A stretch of 9,434 nt of DNA from Bacillota bacterium (GCA_023395435.1 JAEWZG010000013.1:1-9434); one strand, 5' to 3'. Positions 1 to 6,793 are shown, counted from the stretch's first letter. Notes: generated by a model not told the origin, from the letters alone. Numbers and translations are program-made.

Positions 1-11
1 TACCATTCAAG

Positions 12-40
12 TTGACTTTTTTAAATATTAGTGTTAAGAT
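12..40 (+). promoter_or_regulatory. Promoter of mnmA
   Basis: A -35 box TTGACT (12-17) and a -10 box TAAGAT (35-40) are separated by exactly 17 bases, which fits the housekeeping sigma-A consensus. Transcription would start near position 47, giving a leader of about 28 bases before the mnmA start. mnmA is therefore probably transcribed on its own rather than from an upstream gene, although what lies before position 1 is not visible. Confidence 0.65.
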
Positions 41-74
41 TTTTTTAATTCAGAATAATTTTATTGGAGTAAAT

Positions 75-1145
75 ATGAAGAAAAAAGTTATGCTTGCAAT
101 GAGTGGCGGAGTCGACAGCTCTGTTGCGTTATTGCTTTTAAAAGAAAAATATGAGGTAATCGGCGTTACACTCAAGCTTTTTGATAATGATACTGCCTGT
201 ATCAAGACAACAAAAACGTGTTGCTCACTTTCAGATGTTGAGGATGCGAAAAGTGTTGCAGCACGTTGTGGCATTGATCACTATACCTTTAATTTTAAGG
301 AGCTTTTCAAGGAAACTGTTATAAAGAATTTCACAACAGCTTATCTTAAAGGTGAAACACCAAATCCTTGTATTGACTGCAACAGATATGTTAAGTTTGA
401 GGAAATGCTGAAACGTGCTGTTGCACTTGACTGTGATTATCTTGCAACAGGACACTATGCAAGAATTGAAAAAGATGATAGCACAGGACGTTATCTTCTA
501 AAAAAAGCGCTTGACGATACAAAGGATCAGAGCTATGTTCTATATAATCTAACTCAGGATCAGCTCTCAAAAATTCTCTTCCCGATGGGAGAGATGAAAA
601 AAAGCGAGGCAAGAGTTCTTGCTGATTCAAGTAATCTTATTAATGCAAACAAGCCCGACAGTCAGGATATCTGCTTTGTTCCTGACGGTGATTATGCAAG
701 ATTTATTGAAGAATACACAGGAGTAAAACAAAAAGAAGGCAACTTCATTGATACAAACGGCAATATGTTAGGCAGACACAAGGGAATTTCCCACTATACT
801 ATTGGTCAGCGAAAGGGTCTCGGCATTGCGATGGGAAAACCTGTTTATGTTGTCGGAATTCACCCTGAAGATAACACTGTTGTTCTTGGTGATGAGAATG
901 ATCTGTTGAGTACAACTCTTATTGCAACAGACGTAAATCTAATTTCAATAGAAAAGCTTGACAGCCCATTAAAATGCAAGGCAAGGACACGATACAAGCA
1001 AATTGAACAGCCTTGCACAATATCACAGATCCCTGACGGAACTGTACTTGTGGAATTTGATAATCCGCAACGTGCATTTACACCCGGTCAGGCGGTCGTA
1101 TTTTATGATGATGATATCGTCATCGGTGGCGGAACAATTAAATAG
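75..1145 (+). CDS. mnmA: tRNA-specific 2-thiouridylase MnmA (TrmU)
   Basis: This cytoplasmic enzyme adds sulfur to C2 of the wobble uridine (U34) of Lys, Glu and Gln tRNAs, using ATP to adenylate the base and a persulfide passed from a cysteine desulfurase. The 356-residue length is normal for the family. The N-terminal PP-loop SGGVDSS (residues 10-16) binds ATP. The two catalytic cysteines are C102, in PNPCIDCN, and C200, in SQDIC, matching the C102/C199 pair of the E. coli enzyme. The HYTIGQRKGLG stretch (240-250) and the C-terminal beta-barrel region ending in GGGTIK are also typical. The ATG at 75 was chosen because GGAG (66-69) lies 5 bases before it and the PP-loop then starts at the usual distance. 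The reading frame is open upstream to 12, but that extension overlaps the promoter. No desulfurase gene is visible nearby. Identification is secure. Confidence 0.97.
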   Translation: MKKKVMLAMSGGVDSSVALLLLKEKYEVIGVTLKLFDNDTACIKTTKTCCSLSDVEDAKSVAARCGIDHYTFNFKELFKETVIKNFTTAYLKGETPNPCIDCNRYVKFEEMLKRAVALDCDYLATGHYARIEKDDSTGRYLLKKALDDTKDQSYVLYNLTQDQLSKILFPMGEMKKSEARVLADSSNLINANKPDSQDICFVPDGDYARFIEEYTGVKQKEGNFIDTNGNMLGRHKGISHYTIGQRKGLGIAMGKPVYVVGIHPEDNTVVLGDENDLLSTTLIATDVNLISIEKLDSPLKCKARTRYKQIEQPCTISQIPDGTVLVEFDNPQRAFTPGQAVVFYDDDIVIGGGTIK

Positions 1146-1147
1146 AG

Positions 1148-1182
1148 AAAATCCCGTGAAGAAATCTTCACGGGATTTTTTT
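1148..1182. terminator. Intrinsic terminator between convergent genes
   Basis: A long inverted repeat (left arm about 1148-1161, right arm 1166-1179, core CCCGTGAAG/CTTCACGGG) with a 4-base loop is followed by seven T residues on the + strand (1176-1182). It ends mnmA transcription just after the stop codon. On the - strand the same stem is followed by TTTTCTC, so it probably also ends the opposing transglutaminase-like gene, whose stop codon overlaps the T-run. Confidence 0.93.
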
Positions 1183-2527
1183 AATTAACTATGTATCGTA
1201 TATCAATCTCATTGTTCTCTGACGAACTGGATCGCACAGAGCTAAATGTTTTGCTACCTAATGCCTGATCGAGAATCCTAAAAATATCGCCATTGTTGCA
1301 TAACATTTTATTGTAAATTTCATTTTTGACACTTAGGTTCGCAGCCTTTATTCTTATTACCTTTTCACCACCTGAAATATCTTTCTTAGCCTCAGCCAAT
1401 ACTATCGTCTTTGCCTGAGTATAGCTGCTTGCCACAAGACCATTATAATAGTAATAGTTTGCTGCTGTCGCTGATGCGAACGGGACATTTAGCGGAGAAT
1501 TATCTATAACGTGATCTGTTTTAATCTGTGCTGTTGTTACATTAAAGTATGCATATCCAAGTAAATCCTTTCCATTTAATATTCCATCATCCCACGTAAC
1601 ATCCATATGGTACCATTGTCCGTTGCACTTGACCACATTCCACATATGAGGGCCGCCGTTTCCCGTACCAGTAACAAGCAGAGCGTCAACACCAACCTCA
1701 TTACAAAGCAACGAGAATGCCTCTGCGTACCCCTCACATACTGCTGAGCCCTCAACAAGTGCTCCATATGCTGTAAATGACATCGGATATGCGGCAGAAT
1801 TTGATACAGCATTATAATTATATCTGCAGTTATTAATTATGTAATCGTGTATGTACTTTATCTTATCATAATCAGACGTTTTAGGTATGCCCGCTTTGAT
1901 TGAGTTTACTTTGCTTTTCAATGCGGCGGTCTTACTGTCACCGACAGATTTCGAATATGGGTATTTAAGCTTGACTGAAAATATTTCTCCCGACTTTTCA
2001 TAGGATAATTCAGTATATGATATAGGAGAATTTGCATTATAATAATTCAGATCCTTTGCAATACAGTAAACTTCTTTTAATTGATCTGGCGTTATTGTCT
2101 CATCTATAGGAATATTTGATGTTCCGTTAATGATTGCATCTGAAAGCTTATAGTAAACTTCTTTCTGCTCACTGGTAAGATTATAGTAACTTAATACTGG
2201 TGATGTTTTCGTTGGATAAGTTACAGACGGGGCTTTTGTCGTAGCAACTGTAGTCTTTTTTGTAGTTGTTGTCTTGCCTGCTGCTGTAGTTGTCGTTGAT
2301 TTATTGTTTTGAGTTGTAGTATTTTGCTTTATTGTTGTCTTTTTTGTATCAGTTTTACTGCTGCTGTCAACGATTGAATCTGTAATCAGACTATCCGATG
2401 ATGACACATTTTCCAGCGTCTTTTTATCCTCAGGGTTCTGCCTTGTAAGATACCAGGCTCCGCCAACTATAAGAAGAGCTATTACAATGCTTAATATTAA
2501 TTTTACACTACCTGACTTCTGCTCCAT
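1181..2527 (-). CDS. Membrane-anchored transglutaminase-like (TGc) domain protein
   Basis: This 448-residue protein has a short cytoplasmic start, one membrane segment (about residues 8-25, an uncleaved signal anchor), and a Thr/Lys/Ser-rich low-complexity linker (about 52-108) that could span the cell wall. A transglutaminase-like domain follows at about residues 215-345. The cysteine-protease-like triad is visible: C264 in SAVCEGYA, H294 in GGPHMWNVV and D309 in YHMDVTWDDG. The family includes protein cross-linkers, but most bacterial members are thought to be peptidases or have unknown substrates, so the reaction cannot be stated. The C-terminal 100 residues match nothing I recognise. The start ATG has GAGGTG 5 bases upstream (2538-2533). 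It lies 21 bases after the corC-like gene and has no promoter of its own that I can see, so the two are probably co-transcribed. The fold assignment is firm and the role open. Confidence 0.88.
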   Translation of the reverse strand: MEQKSGSVKLILSIVIALLIVGGAWYLTRQNPEDKKTLENVSSSDSLITDSIVDSSSKTDTKKTTIKQNTTTQNNKSTTTTAAGKTTTTKKTTVATTKAPSVTYPTKTSPVLSYYNLTSEQKEVYYKLSDAIINGTSNIPIDETITPDQLKEVYCIAKDLNYYNANSPISYTELSYEKSGEIFSVKLKYPYSKSVGDSKTAALKSKVNSIKAGIPKTSDYDKIKYIHDYIINNCRYNYNAVSNSAAYPMSFTAYGALVEGSAVCEGYAEAFSLLCNEVGVDALLVTGTGNGGPHMWNVVKCNGQWYHMDVTWDDGILNGKDLLGYAYFNVTTAQIKTDHVIDNSPLNVPFASATAANYYYYNGLVASSYTQAKTIVLAEAKKDISGGEKVIRIKAANLSVKNEIYNKMLCNNGDIFRILDQALGSKTFSSVRSSSSENNEIDIRYIVN

Positions 2528-2548
2528 TGCAACACCTCATTTTTATTT

Positions 2549-3877
2549 TTATTTATCTTCAATTTCCTCAATAACTATTTCTGCTTTGAGCTTTACAATT
2601 CTCTTATCATCCATTGAAAGAACCGTAAAAATTATTCCGTTGTGTAAAATTGCAGGCATTTCATTTTCAGCCGGAATATATCCGAGAATATCAATCATTA
2701 ACCCGCTCATCGTATCATATTCATGATCTTCAGAAAGCTCAATTCCGAGTTCATCAAATACAACCTCAGGGTCAGCTGTTCCTGAAATTTCATAGGTGTT
2801 CTCATTAATTCTGACAAAGTCTTCTACCTCATCATCATATTCGTCCTGAATGTTTCCGACGATTGCTTCAAGAAGGTCTTCCATTGATACAAGTCCTGCT
2901 GTTCCACCATATTCATCAACAACGACAGCAATCTGAGCTTTCGCTGATGTAAATTCCTTAAAAAGCTCACGACAGTGATTTGTCTGTGGTACATACATGA
3001 CATCTCTCATAAAGTCGGATATTGAAGCCTTTTCAGTTTCATTTGTATTTATTAAGATAAGTAAATCTTTTATATAAACAATTCCAATAATATTATCAAT
3101 ACTGTTTTCATAAACAGGAATTCTTGAAAATCCATGACTTACAGATGCATTGACGACTTCCCTAATGGAAGTATTTTTTTCAACGCCGATTATATTTGTT
3201 CTGTGTGTCATTACATCGGAAATAACAAGATCGTCAAACTCAAAAATGTTGTTTATCATTTCCTTTTGACTTTCCTCAATAGCACCAGTTTCGTTAACAG
3301 CGTCAACCATCATTAGAATTTCTTCTTCTGTTACAGCTTGATTTTTACCTAATGATGAAAAACCAAAAAGCTTTCCCAGAAGACTTGTAATAATATGAAT
3401 AAGAGCTGTAAGCGGAAGCATTATTATCACGATTACCTTTAGCACTCCACTGACTTTTATTGCAAAATCCATGCTGTTTTTCTTTGCAATTATCTTTGGT
3501 ATATTATCACCGAAGGTTGAAATCAGAACTGTCGTAATAATAACAATAATAAGAATTGTAAGAACATCAACAGTCCGCTTGTTGCCGCATATATTCAGAA
3601 GCTTTTTTTCAAGTGGTGAAAAGAATGACAGTGATGCCACAATAGCAACTGTTACTGCCGTCATCGCCTTGAATACTGATAATGAAATAATCAGCCTGTT
3701 TGGTCTTGAAAGAACTTTCACAAGTCTTTTTGCATGTTCTTCCCTTTCAGCAATTCTTTTAAGCTTTGCATCATTTACTTCTATCACTGCACTTTCACAC
3801 GCTGTAATAAAGCCTTTAATCAGAATTAAAACAAATCCGATAATTAAGCCGATAAACATTCGACTCGGGTCGTCCAT
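2549..3877 (-). CDS. CNNM/CorC (HlyC/CorC) family membrane protein with CBS domain pair
   Basis: This 442-residue integral membrane protein belongs to the family linked to magnesium (or cobalt) efflux and older 'hemolysin C' annotations. The N-terminal DUF21/CNNM transmembrane domain spans about residues 1-180, with hydrophobic stretches near 7-27, 62-85, 103-122 and 145-170 and the helix motif FITACESAVIEV (23-34). The usual GExxPK motif reads GDNIPK (123-128), a conservative Glu-to-Asp change. A CBS pair follows at about 215-345, beginning at DVMTHRT and including VVDEYGGTAGLVSMEDLLEAIVG (319-341), the most characteristic family segment. The CorC_HlyC C-terminal domain spans about 355-437. 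The start has AAAGGGG 7 bases upstream and lies behind a near-perfect promoter. It is the first gene of a two-gene unit with the transglutaminase-like gene. Family membership is certain, but the transported ion is inferred from relatives only. Confidence 0.94.
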   Translation of the reverse strand: MDDPSRMFIGLIIGFVLILIKGFITACESAVIEVNDAKLKRIAEREEHAKRLVKVLSRPNRLIISLSVFKAMTAVTVAIVASLSFFSPLEKKLLNICGNKRTVDVLTILIIVIITTVLISTFGDNIPKIIAKKNSMDFAIKVSGVLKVIVIIMLPLTALIHIITSLLGKLFGFSSLGKNQAVTEEEILMMVDAVNETGAIEESQKEMINNIFEFDDLVISDVMTHRTNIIGVEKNTSIREVVNASVSHGFSRIPVYENSIDNIIGIVYIKDLLILINTNETEKASISDFMRDVMYVPQTNHCRELFKEFTSAKAQIAVVVDEYGGTAGLVSMEDLLEAIVGNIQDEYDDEVEDFVRINENTYEISGTADPEVVFDELGIELSEDHEYDTMSGLMIDILGYIPAENEMPAILHNGIIFTVLSMDDKRIVKLKAEIVIEEIEDK

Positions 3878-3905
3878 ATATTATCCCCTTTCGTTCTTTA
3901 TGTAT

Positions 3906-3934
3906 ATTTTATATTTTTTAGATTACTATGTCAA
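3906..3934 (-). promoter_or_regulatory. Promoter of the corC-like/transglutaminase-like unit
   Basis: Read on the - strand, TTGACA (3934-3929) and TAAAAT (3911-3906) are separated by 17 bases, an almost perfect sigma-A promoter. Transcription would start near 3900, about 22 bases before the start codon of the corC-like gene. Confidence 0.8.
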
Positions 3935-3960
3935 TCAATTATGTACATTTTTTTCCAAAA

Positions 3961-3981
3961 TTTAATTACAGTTTAATTACA
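3961..3981 (-). repeat. 11-base-period direct repeat upstream of the corC-like promoter (candidate operator)
   Basis: The + strand shows TTTAATTACA twice (3961-3970 and 3972-3981) separated by one base. Read in the direction of the corC-like gene this is TGTAATTAAA repeated with an 11-base period, ending about 29 bases before the -35 box. Tandem 7-base half-sites spaced by 4 AT-rich bases are the architecture bound by OmpR/PhoB-type response regulators. The same TGTAATT-N4-TGTAATT arrangement occurs at 7723-7740. The site partly overlaps the T-rich tail of the preceding terminator, and the region is AT-rich, so its role is inferred. Confidence 0.45.
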
Positions 3982-4007
3982 AAAAGAGGAAGCCCTGGCT
4001 TCCTCTT
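3979..4007 (-). terminator. Terminator of the metal-chelate-binding lipoprotein gene
   Basis: A 10-base-pair stem (3984-3993 with 3998-4007, arms AAGAGGAAGC and GCTTCCTCTT) with a 4-base loop lies 9 bases after the lipoprotein stop codon. On the - strand it is followed by a run of T residues ending TTTTTGTAATT, as expected for an intrinsic terminator. Confidence 0.85.
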
Positions 4008-4016
4008 AACAAGAAT

Positions 4017-4940
4017 TTATTTTTCTGTGTTATCGCCATTGGTTACATTGCTTGATTCGGATGATAATGCCTTATCTATATCCTCAATTACTGTCTTTGT
4101 CCGCACAGTCGCTTTCTCAAAATAAGTGTTGTCAATCTTAATAAGCTTAACATTTGGTGCTGTTATAAGCTTTCTGATATTTTCAGGAAGCTTAGCTGAA
4201 TCAATCTTATCAGAAATGATAATTGTATCAGGATTAGCAGAAACAATTTCATTAGCTGTCATCGTATAGCTTGTCTTATCCTTTGCAATATTATCCCCGA
4301 AAATGCCAAGCATGTCACTTTCAAGTGTGTCTCCTGTTGCGATAGCTAATTGCTCTGAAAGTATGTATACAAACTTTTTGCCATATTTTTTTTCGCCTAC
4401 TTTTGTAATTTCTGTATCAAGTGGCTTAAGAGCTTTTTCAACAGCTAAGTCTGACTTTATATTTCCCAGGAAAACCTTGGCCATTGCCCCATACACATCA
4501 ACAAACTCATTAAAGCTCCTTGGCGAAGATATTACAAGAACCTTTATCCCCTTTTTTTCAAGTAATGATTTATCTATGGTTGCTACAGGACTCTGCGTTA
4601 CAACAATATCAGGCTTTAGGCTTATGATAGCTTCAATATCAGGCTTTGCTGGACTTCCGACTGATTTTATGTCAGCTACCTTGTCAGGATAAGTACAATA
4701 ATCACTTCTGCCGACAAGCTTCTTATCAAATCCAAACTCATAAATGACTTCAGTAAGTGCAGGCGATAGACTAACAACCTTTTTTGGTGATGATGTAATA
4801 GTAACATCATTTATTGTAACAGGATAATCGCTATCATATCCATTTTTTATATAATTAGGATCTCTCTTCTCTATCTTTGAGCACGCTGTTAAAGCAAAAA
4901 GCATTGTTACTCCCATTAATAAAACAATAAACCTTTTCAA
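4017..4940 (-). CDS. BtuF/FepB-like substrate-binding lipoprotein (metal-chelate or cobalamin type)
   Basis: This 307-residue lipoprotein has a hydrophobic signal peptide and lipobox LTAC, with C20 as the lipidated residue. The mature part has the helical-backbone metal-receptor fold (Peripla_BP_2): KKVVSLSPALTEVIYEFG (53-70) and LVGRSDYCTYPDKV (75-88), then KPDIEAIISLKPDIVV (99-114), all close to BtuF and iron-siderophore-binding proteins. It would deliver a metal chelate to an ABC importer at the outer membrane face. No permease or ATPase gene lies on either side, so its partner must be encoded elsewhere, and the ligand cannot be told from sequence. The start is TTG at 4940-4938, supported by AGGAG (4952-4948) 7 bases upstream; the next in-frame ATG would leave too short a signal peptide. 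It has its own promoter and terminator. The fold is confident, the substrate unknown. Confidence 0.88.
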   Translation of the reverse strand: MKRFIVLLMGVTMLFALTACSKIEKRDPNYIKNGYDSDYPVTINDVTITSSPKKVVSLSPALTEVIYEFGFDKKLVGRSDYCTYPDKVADIKSVGSPAKPDIEAIISLKPDIVVTQSPVATIDKSLLEKKGIKVLVISSPRSFNEFVDVYGAMAKVFLGNIKSDLAVEKALKPLDTEITKVGEKKYGKKFVYILSEQLAIATGDTLESDMLGIFGDNIAKDKTSYTMTANEIVSANPDTIIISDKIDSAKLPENIRKLITAPNVKLIKIDNTYFEKATVRTKTVIEDIDKALSSESSNVTNGDNTEK

Positions 4941-4969
4941 AAAAATGCTCCTTTTATCTGTTTTATTCT

Positions 4970-4998
4970 ATAATACTACAATTTACAGCAAATTGCAA
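4970..4998 (-). promoter_or_regulatory. Promoter of the metal-chelate-binding lipoprotein gene
   Basis: On the - strand TTGCAA (4998-4993) and TATTAT (4975-4970) are separated by 17 bases. Transcription would start near 4964, about 24 bases before the TTG start. It is divergent from the ilvB promoter, with 70 bases between the two -35 boxes. Confidence 0.65.
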
Positions 4999-5007
4999 AT
5001 AACAAAT
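4989..5007. repeat. Three CAAAT repeats with a 7-base period over the -35 box
   Basis: CAAAT occurs at 4989-4993, 4996-5000 and 5003-5007, each exactly 7 bases from the next, and the cluster covers the -35 box of the divergent lipoprotein promoter. It could be a regulator site, but it lies in AT-rich sequence and no known operator matches it that I recognise. Confidence 0.3.
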
Positions 5008-5068
5008 TATACTTATTTTCTTGCATCAATTTTTTTATAGTTTAAATGTTATTGTATATTATTAAGCC

Positions 5069-5097
5069 TTGACGGGCTGACAGAAACTAACTATAAT
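5069..5097 (+). promoter_or_regulatory. Promoter of the ilv operon
   Basis: TTGACG (5069-5074) and TATAAT (5092-5097) are separated by 17 bases. Transcription would start near 5104, leaving an untranslated leader of about 82 bases. The -35 box sits exactly in the centre of a small inverted repeat, AGCC-N6-GGCT (5065-5078), which may or may not matter. Confidence 0.82.
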
Positions 5098-5133
5098 TAA
5101 ATATAGCACTATTACATATAATGAAGTGAAAAG

Positions 5134-5170
5134 CCACCATAAATCATTTCATGAAATTTAATTGTGGTGG
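5134..5170 (+). promoter_or_regulatory. Leader hairpin just before the ilvB ribosome binding site
   Basis: The RNA from 5134 to 5170 can fold into a hairpin. The lower stem is 9 pairs, CCACCAUAA with UUGUGGUGG including one G-U pair. An internal loop follows, then an AUUU/AAAU upper stem with a CAUG loop; the top is a perfect 12-base palindrome, ATTTCATGAAAT (5146-5157). It ends 6 bases before the GGAG that serves ilvB and has no T-run after it, so it is not a terminator. It could act on translation or mRNA stability, or the palindrome could be a DNA operator. It lacks the conserved T-box bulge sequence and does not match a riboswitch I know. Confidence 0.45.
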
Positions 5171-5185
5171 AGAAATGGAGCTCGG

Positions 5186-6793
5186 ATGATTAAAGCAAGT
5201 GAAGCAATAGTTAAATGCCTTGAAATGGAGAATACCAAAGTCGTGTTTGGTTATCCGGGCGCTGCAATCTGTCCGTTTTATGAAGCACTTTCAAAATCGA
5301 ATGTACGACATATTCTTGTCCGTCACGAAGTAAACTCTGGTCACTCTGCAAGCGGTTATGCAAGAATAACAGGCAAGCCTGCTGTATGTATTGCTACATC
5401 AGGACCAGGTGCAACAAACCTAATTACTGCTATTGCAACAGCATATATGGATTCAATTCCACTTATCATAATAACAGGTCAGGTCAGCTCTGACCTAATC
5501 GGTAGGGACGTTTTTCAGGAAGCTGATATAACAGGTGCTGCTGAGCCTTTTGTTAAGCATAGCTATCTTATAAAAAACGCTAATGATATTCCGAGAATTT
5601 TCAAGGAAGCTTTCTTCATAGCAGGGAGTGGGCGTCCAGGCCCTGTGCTTATTGATATTCCTGTTGATGTTCAGAATGAAGAAATAAATTTTACATATCC
5701 AAAATCCATTGAAATAAGAAGCTATAAGCCGACCGCTACCGGCAATAAGCTCCAGATAAAGCGAATATGTGAGGCATTAAAGAAAGCAAAGCGACCTCTT
5801 ATCTGTGCCGGCGGCGGTGTTTTTGCATCCAATGCCGGTGAAGGTGTAGCTGCACTTTCAGAAAAATGTCAGATTCCTGTCATAACAACAATGATGGGCA
5901 TATCATGTGTTTCAACGCAATATCCACTTTACTTTGGTATGCTTGGAATGATGGGATCAAAAGCTGCAAACTTTGCAGTACAAGAATGTGACCTTCTTAT
6001 TCTTATAGGTGCAAGAGTCGGTGACAGAGCGGTAAAATCACCTATACAGCTTCAGCAGACCACAAAGATAATACATATTGATATTGACCCTGCAGAAATC
6101 GGGAAAAACATGGCAGTTGATATACCAGTAGTCGGTGATGCAAAAACAATTCTTGAACAGATTGCTGAGCATATCACAAAAGCCGAACACAAGCAATGGA
6201 TTGAAAAAATATCTTCTCTTGTTTCACTTAAAACTGAATTTGAGCCACAAAAAGATTATGTAAATCCACATAAGCTTATTTCTGCTCTTTCGAAAAAACT
6301 CCCAGATGATTCAATTATTGTTGCCGATGTTGGGCTTAACCAGATATGGACTGCAAGCAATTTCAATGTAAAAAACGGGCGTTTCCTAACATCTGGTGGT
6401 ATGGGAACAATGGGTTATTCCATTCCATCTGCAATAGGAGCAAAGCTAGCTAATGAAAAGCTTACGGTTGTTGCTGTATGTGGCGATGGTTCATTCCAAA
6501 TGCAGATGATGGAACTTGCCACTGCTGTTCAACATAATGTCTATATAAAGATAATTATTATGAAGAACAATTGTCTTGGCATGGTTTCACAACTCCAGCA
6601 CACAAATTATAATAAACAAACAGCAGTTTCCCTTGATGGAAGTCCTGATTTTATAAAACTTACGCACGCTTTTGGTATTGAAGCAATAACAATTGCAAAT
6701 GATTCAGATGCAGAAAAAGCTCTTGATAGGTTAATTACTTCTAAAGGACTTTTCCTTCTTGAATGCAACGTTGACCCTGAATATGGTATATAA
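5186..6793 (+). CDS. ilvB: Acetohydroxyacid (acetolactate) synthase large subunit
   Basis: This catalytic subunit uses thiamine diphosphate to condense two pyruvates to acetolactate, or pyruvate with 2-ketobutyrate, in valine, leucine and isoleucine synthesis. The 535 residues hold the ThDP N-terminal domain with catalytic E48 (RHEVNSGH), TSGPGATN (71-78) and FQE (110-112); the central domain (about 190-330); and the C-terminal ThDP domain with GDG (433-435), 25 residues, then NN (461-462), the metal-cofactor motif. Two oddities stand out. The family's GMVRQWQ reads GMVSQLQ (465-471), so the specificity tryptophan is leucine (L470). The protein also stops at NVDPEYGI, lacking the roughly 20-30-residue tail usual in biosynthetic enzymes. 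The ATG at 5186 has GGAG (5177-5180) 5 bases before it; an in-frame TTG at 5162 would add 8 residues that run into the hairpin, so it is less likely. It is the first gene of the operon ending in ilvN. Confidence 0.95.
   Translation: MIKASEAIVKCLEMENTKVVFGYPGAAICPFYEALSKSNVRHILVRHEVNSGHSASGYARITGKPAVCIATSGPGATNLITAIATAYMDSIPLIIITGQVSSDLIGRDVFQEADITGAAEPFVKHSYLIKNANDIPRIFKEAFFIAGSGRPGPVLIDIPVDVQNEEINFTYPKSIEIRSYKPTATGNKLQIKRICEALKKAKRPLICAGGGVFASNAGEGVAALSEKCQIPVITTMMGISCVSTQYPLYFGMLGMMGSKAANFAVQECDLLILIGARVGDRAVKSPIQLQQTTKIIHIDIDPAEIGKNMAVDIPVVGDAKTILEQIAEHITKAEHKQWIEKISSLVSLKTEFEPQKDYVNPHKLISALSKKLPDDSIIVADVGLNQIWTASNFNVKNGRFLTSGGMGTMGYSIPSAIGAKLANEKLTVVAVCGDGSFQMQMMELATAVQHNVYIKIIIMKNNCLGMVSQLQHTNYNKQTAVSLDGSPDFIKLTHAFGIEAITIANDSDAEKALDRLITSKGLFLLECNVDPEYGI

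Noticed and set aside
12..74. Longer mnmA product starting at 12
   Set aside because: The extension overlaps the -35 and -10 boxes and would place 21 extra residues before the PP-loop; the ATG at 75 has a well-spaced GGAG.
2225..2350. Repetitive DNA encoding the Thr/Lys-rich linker as a possible mobile or tandem repeat
   Set aside because: The repetition is irregular and explained by low-complexity ACA/ACT/AAA codons in a surface-protein spacer, with no fixed period.
3471..3965. 164-codon + strand reading frame opposite the corC-like gene
   Set aside because: It is antisense to a clear membrane-protein family; its hydrophobic residues mirror that gene, and it has no ribosome binding site or promoter.
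4303..4692. 129-codon + strand reading frame opposite the binding-protein gene
   Set aside because: It is a shadow of the well-supported - strand lipoprotein gene, with no recognisable domain or translation signal.
5162..5185. Upstream TTG start for ilvB adding eight residues (MWWRNGAR)
   Set aside because: The ATG at 5186 has GGAG 5 bases before it and gives the usual acetohydroxyacid synthase N-terminus. The TTG lies in the hairpin stem and has no ribosome binding site.
5104..5185. T-box riboswitch controlling ilvB
   Set aside because: The leader is only about 82 bases, has no T-box core bulge (TGG within AGGGTGGNACCGCG) and no terminator. GTGGTGG only superficially resembles it.
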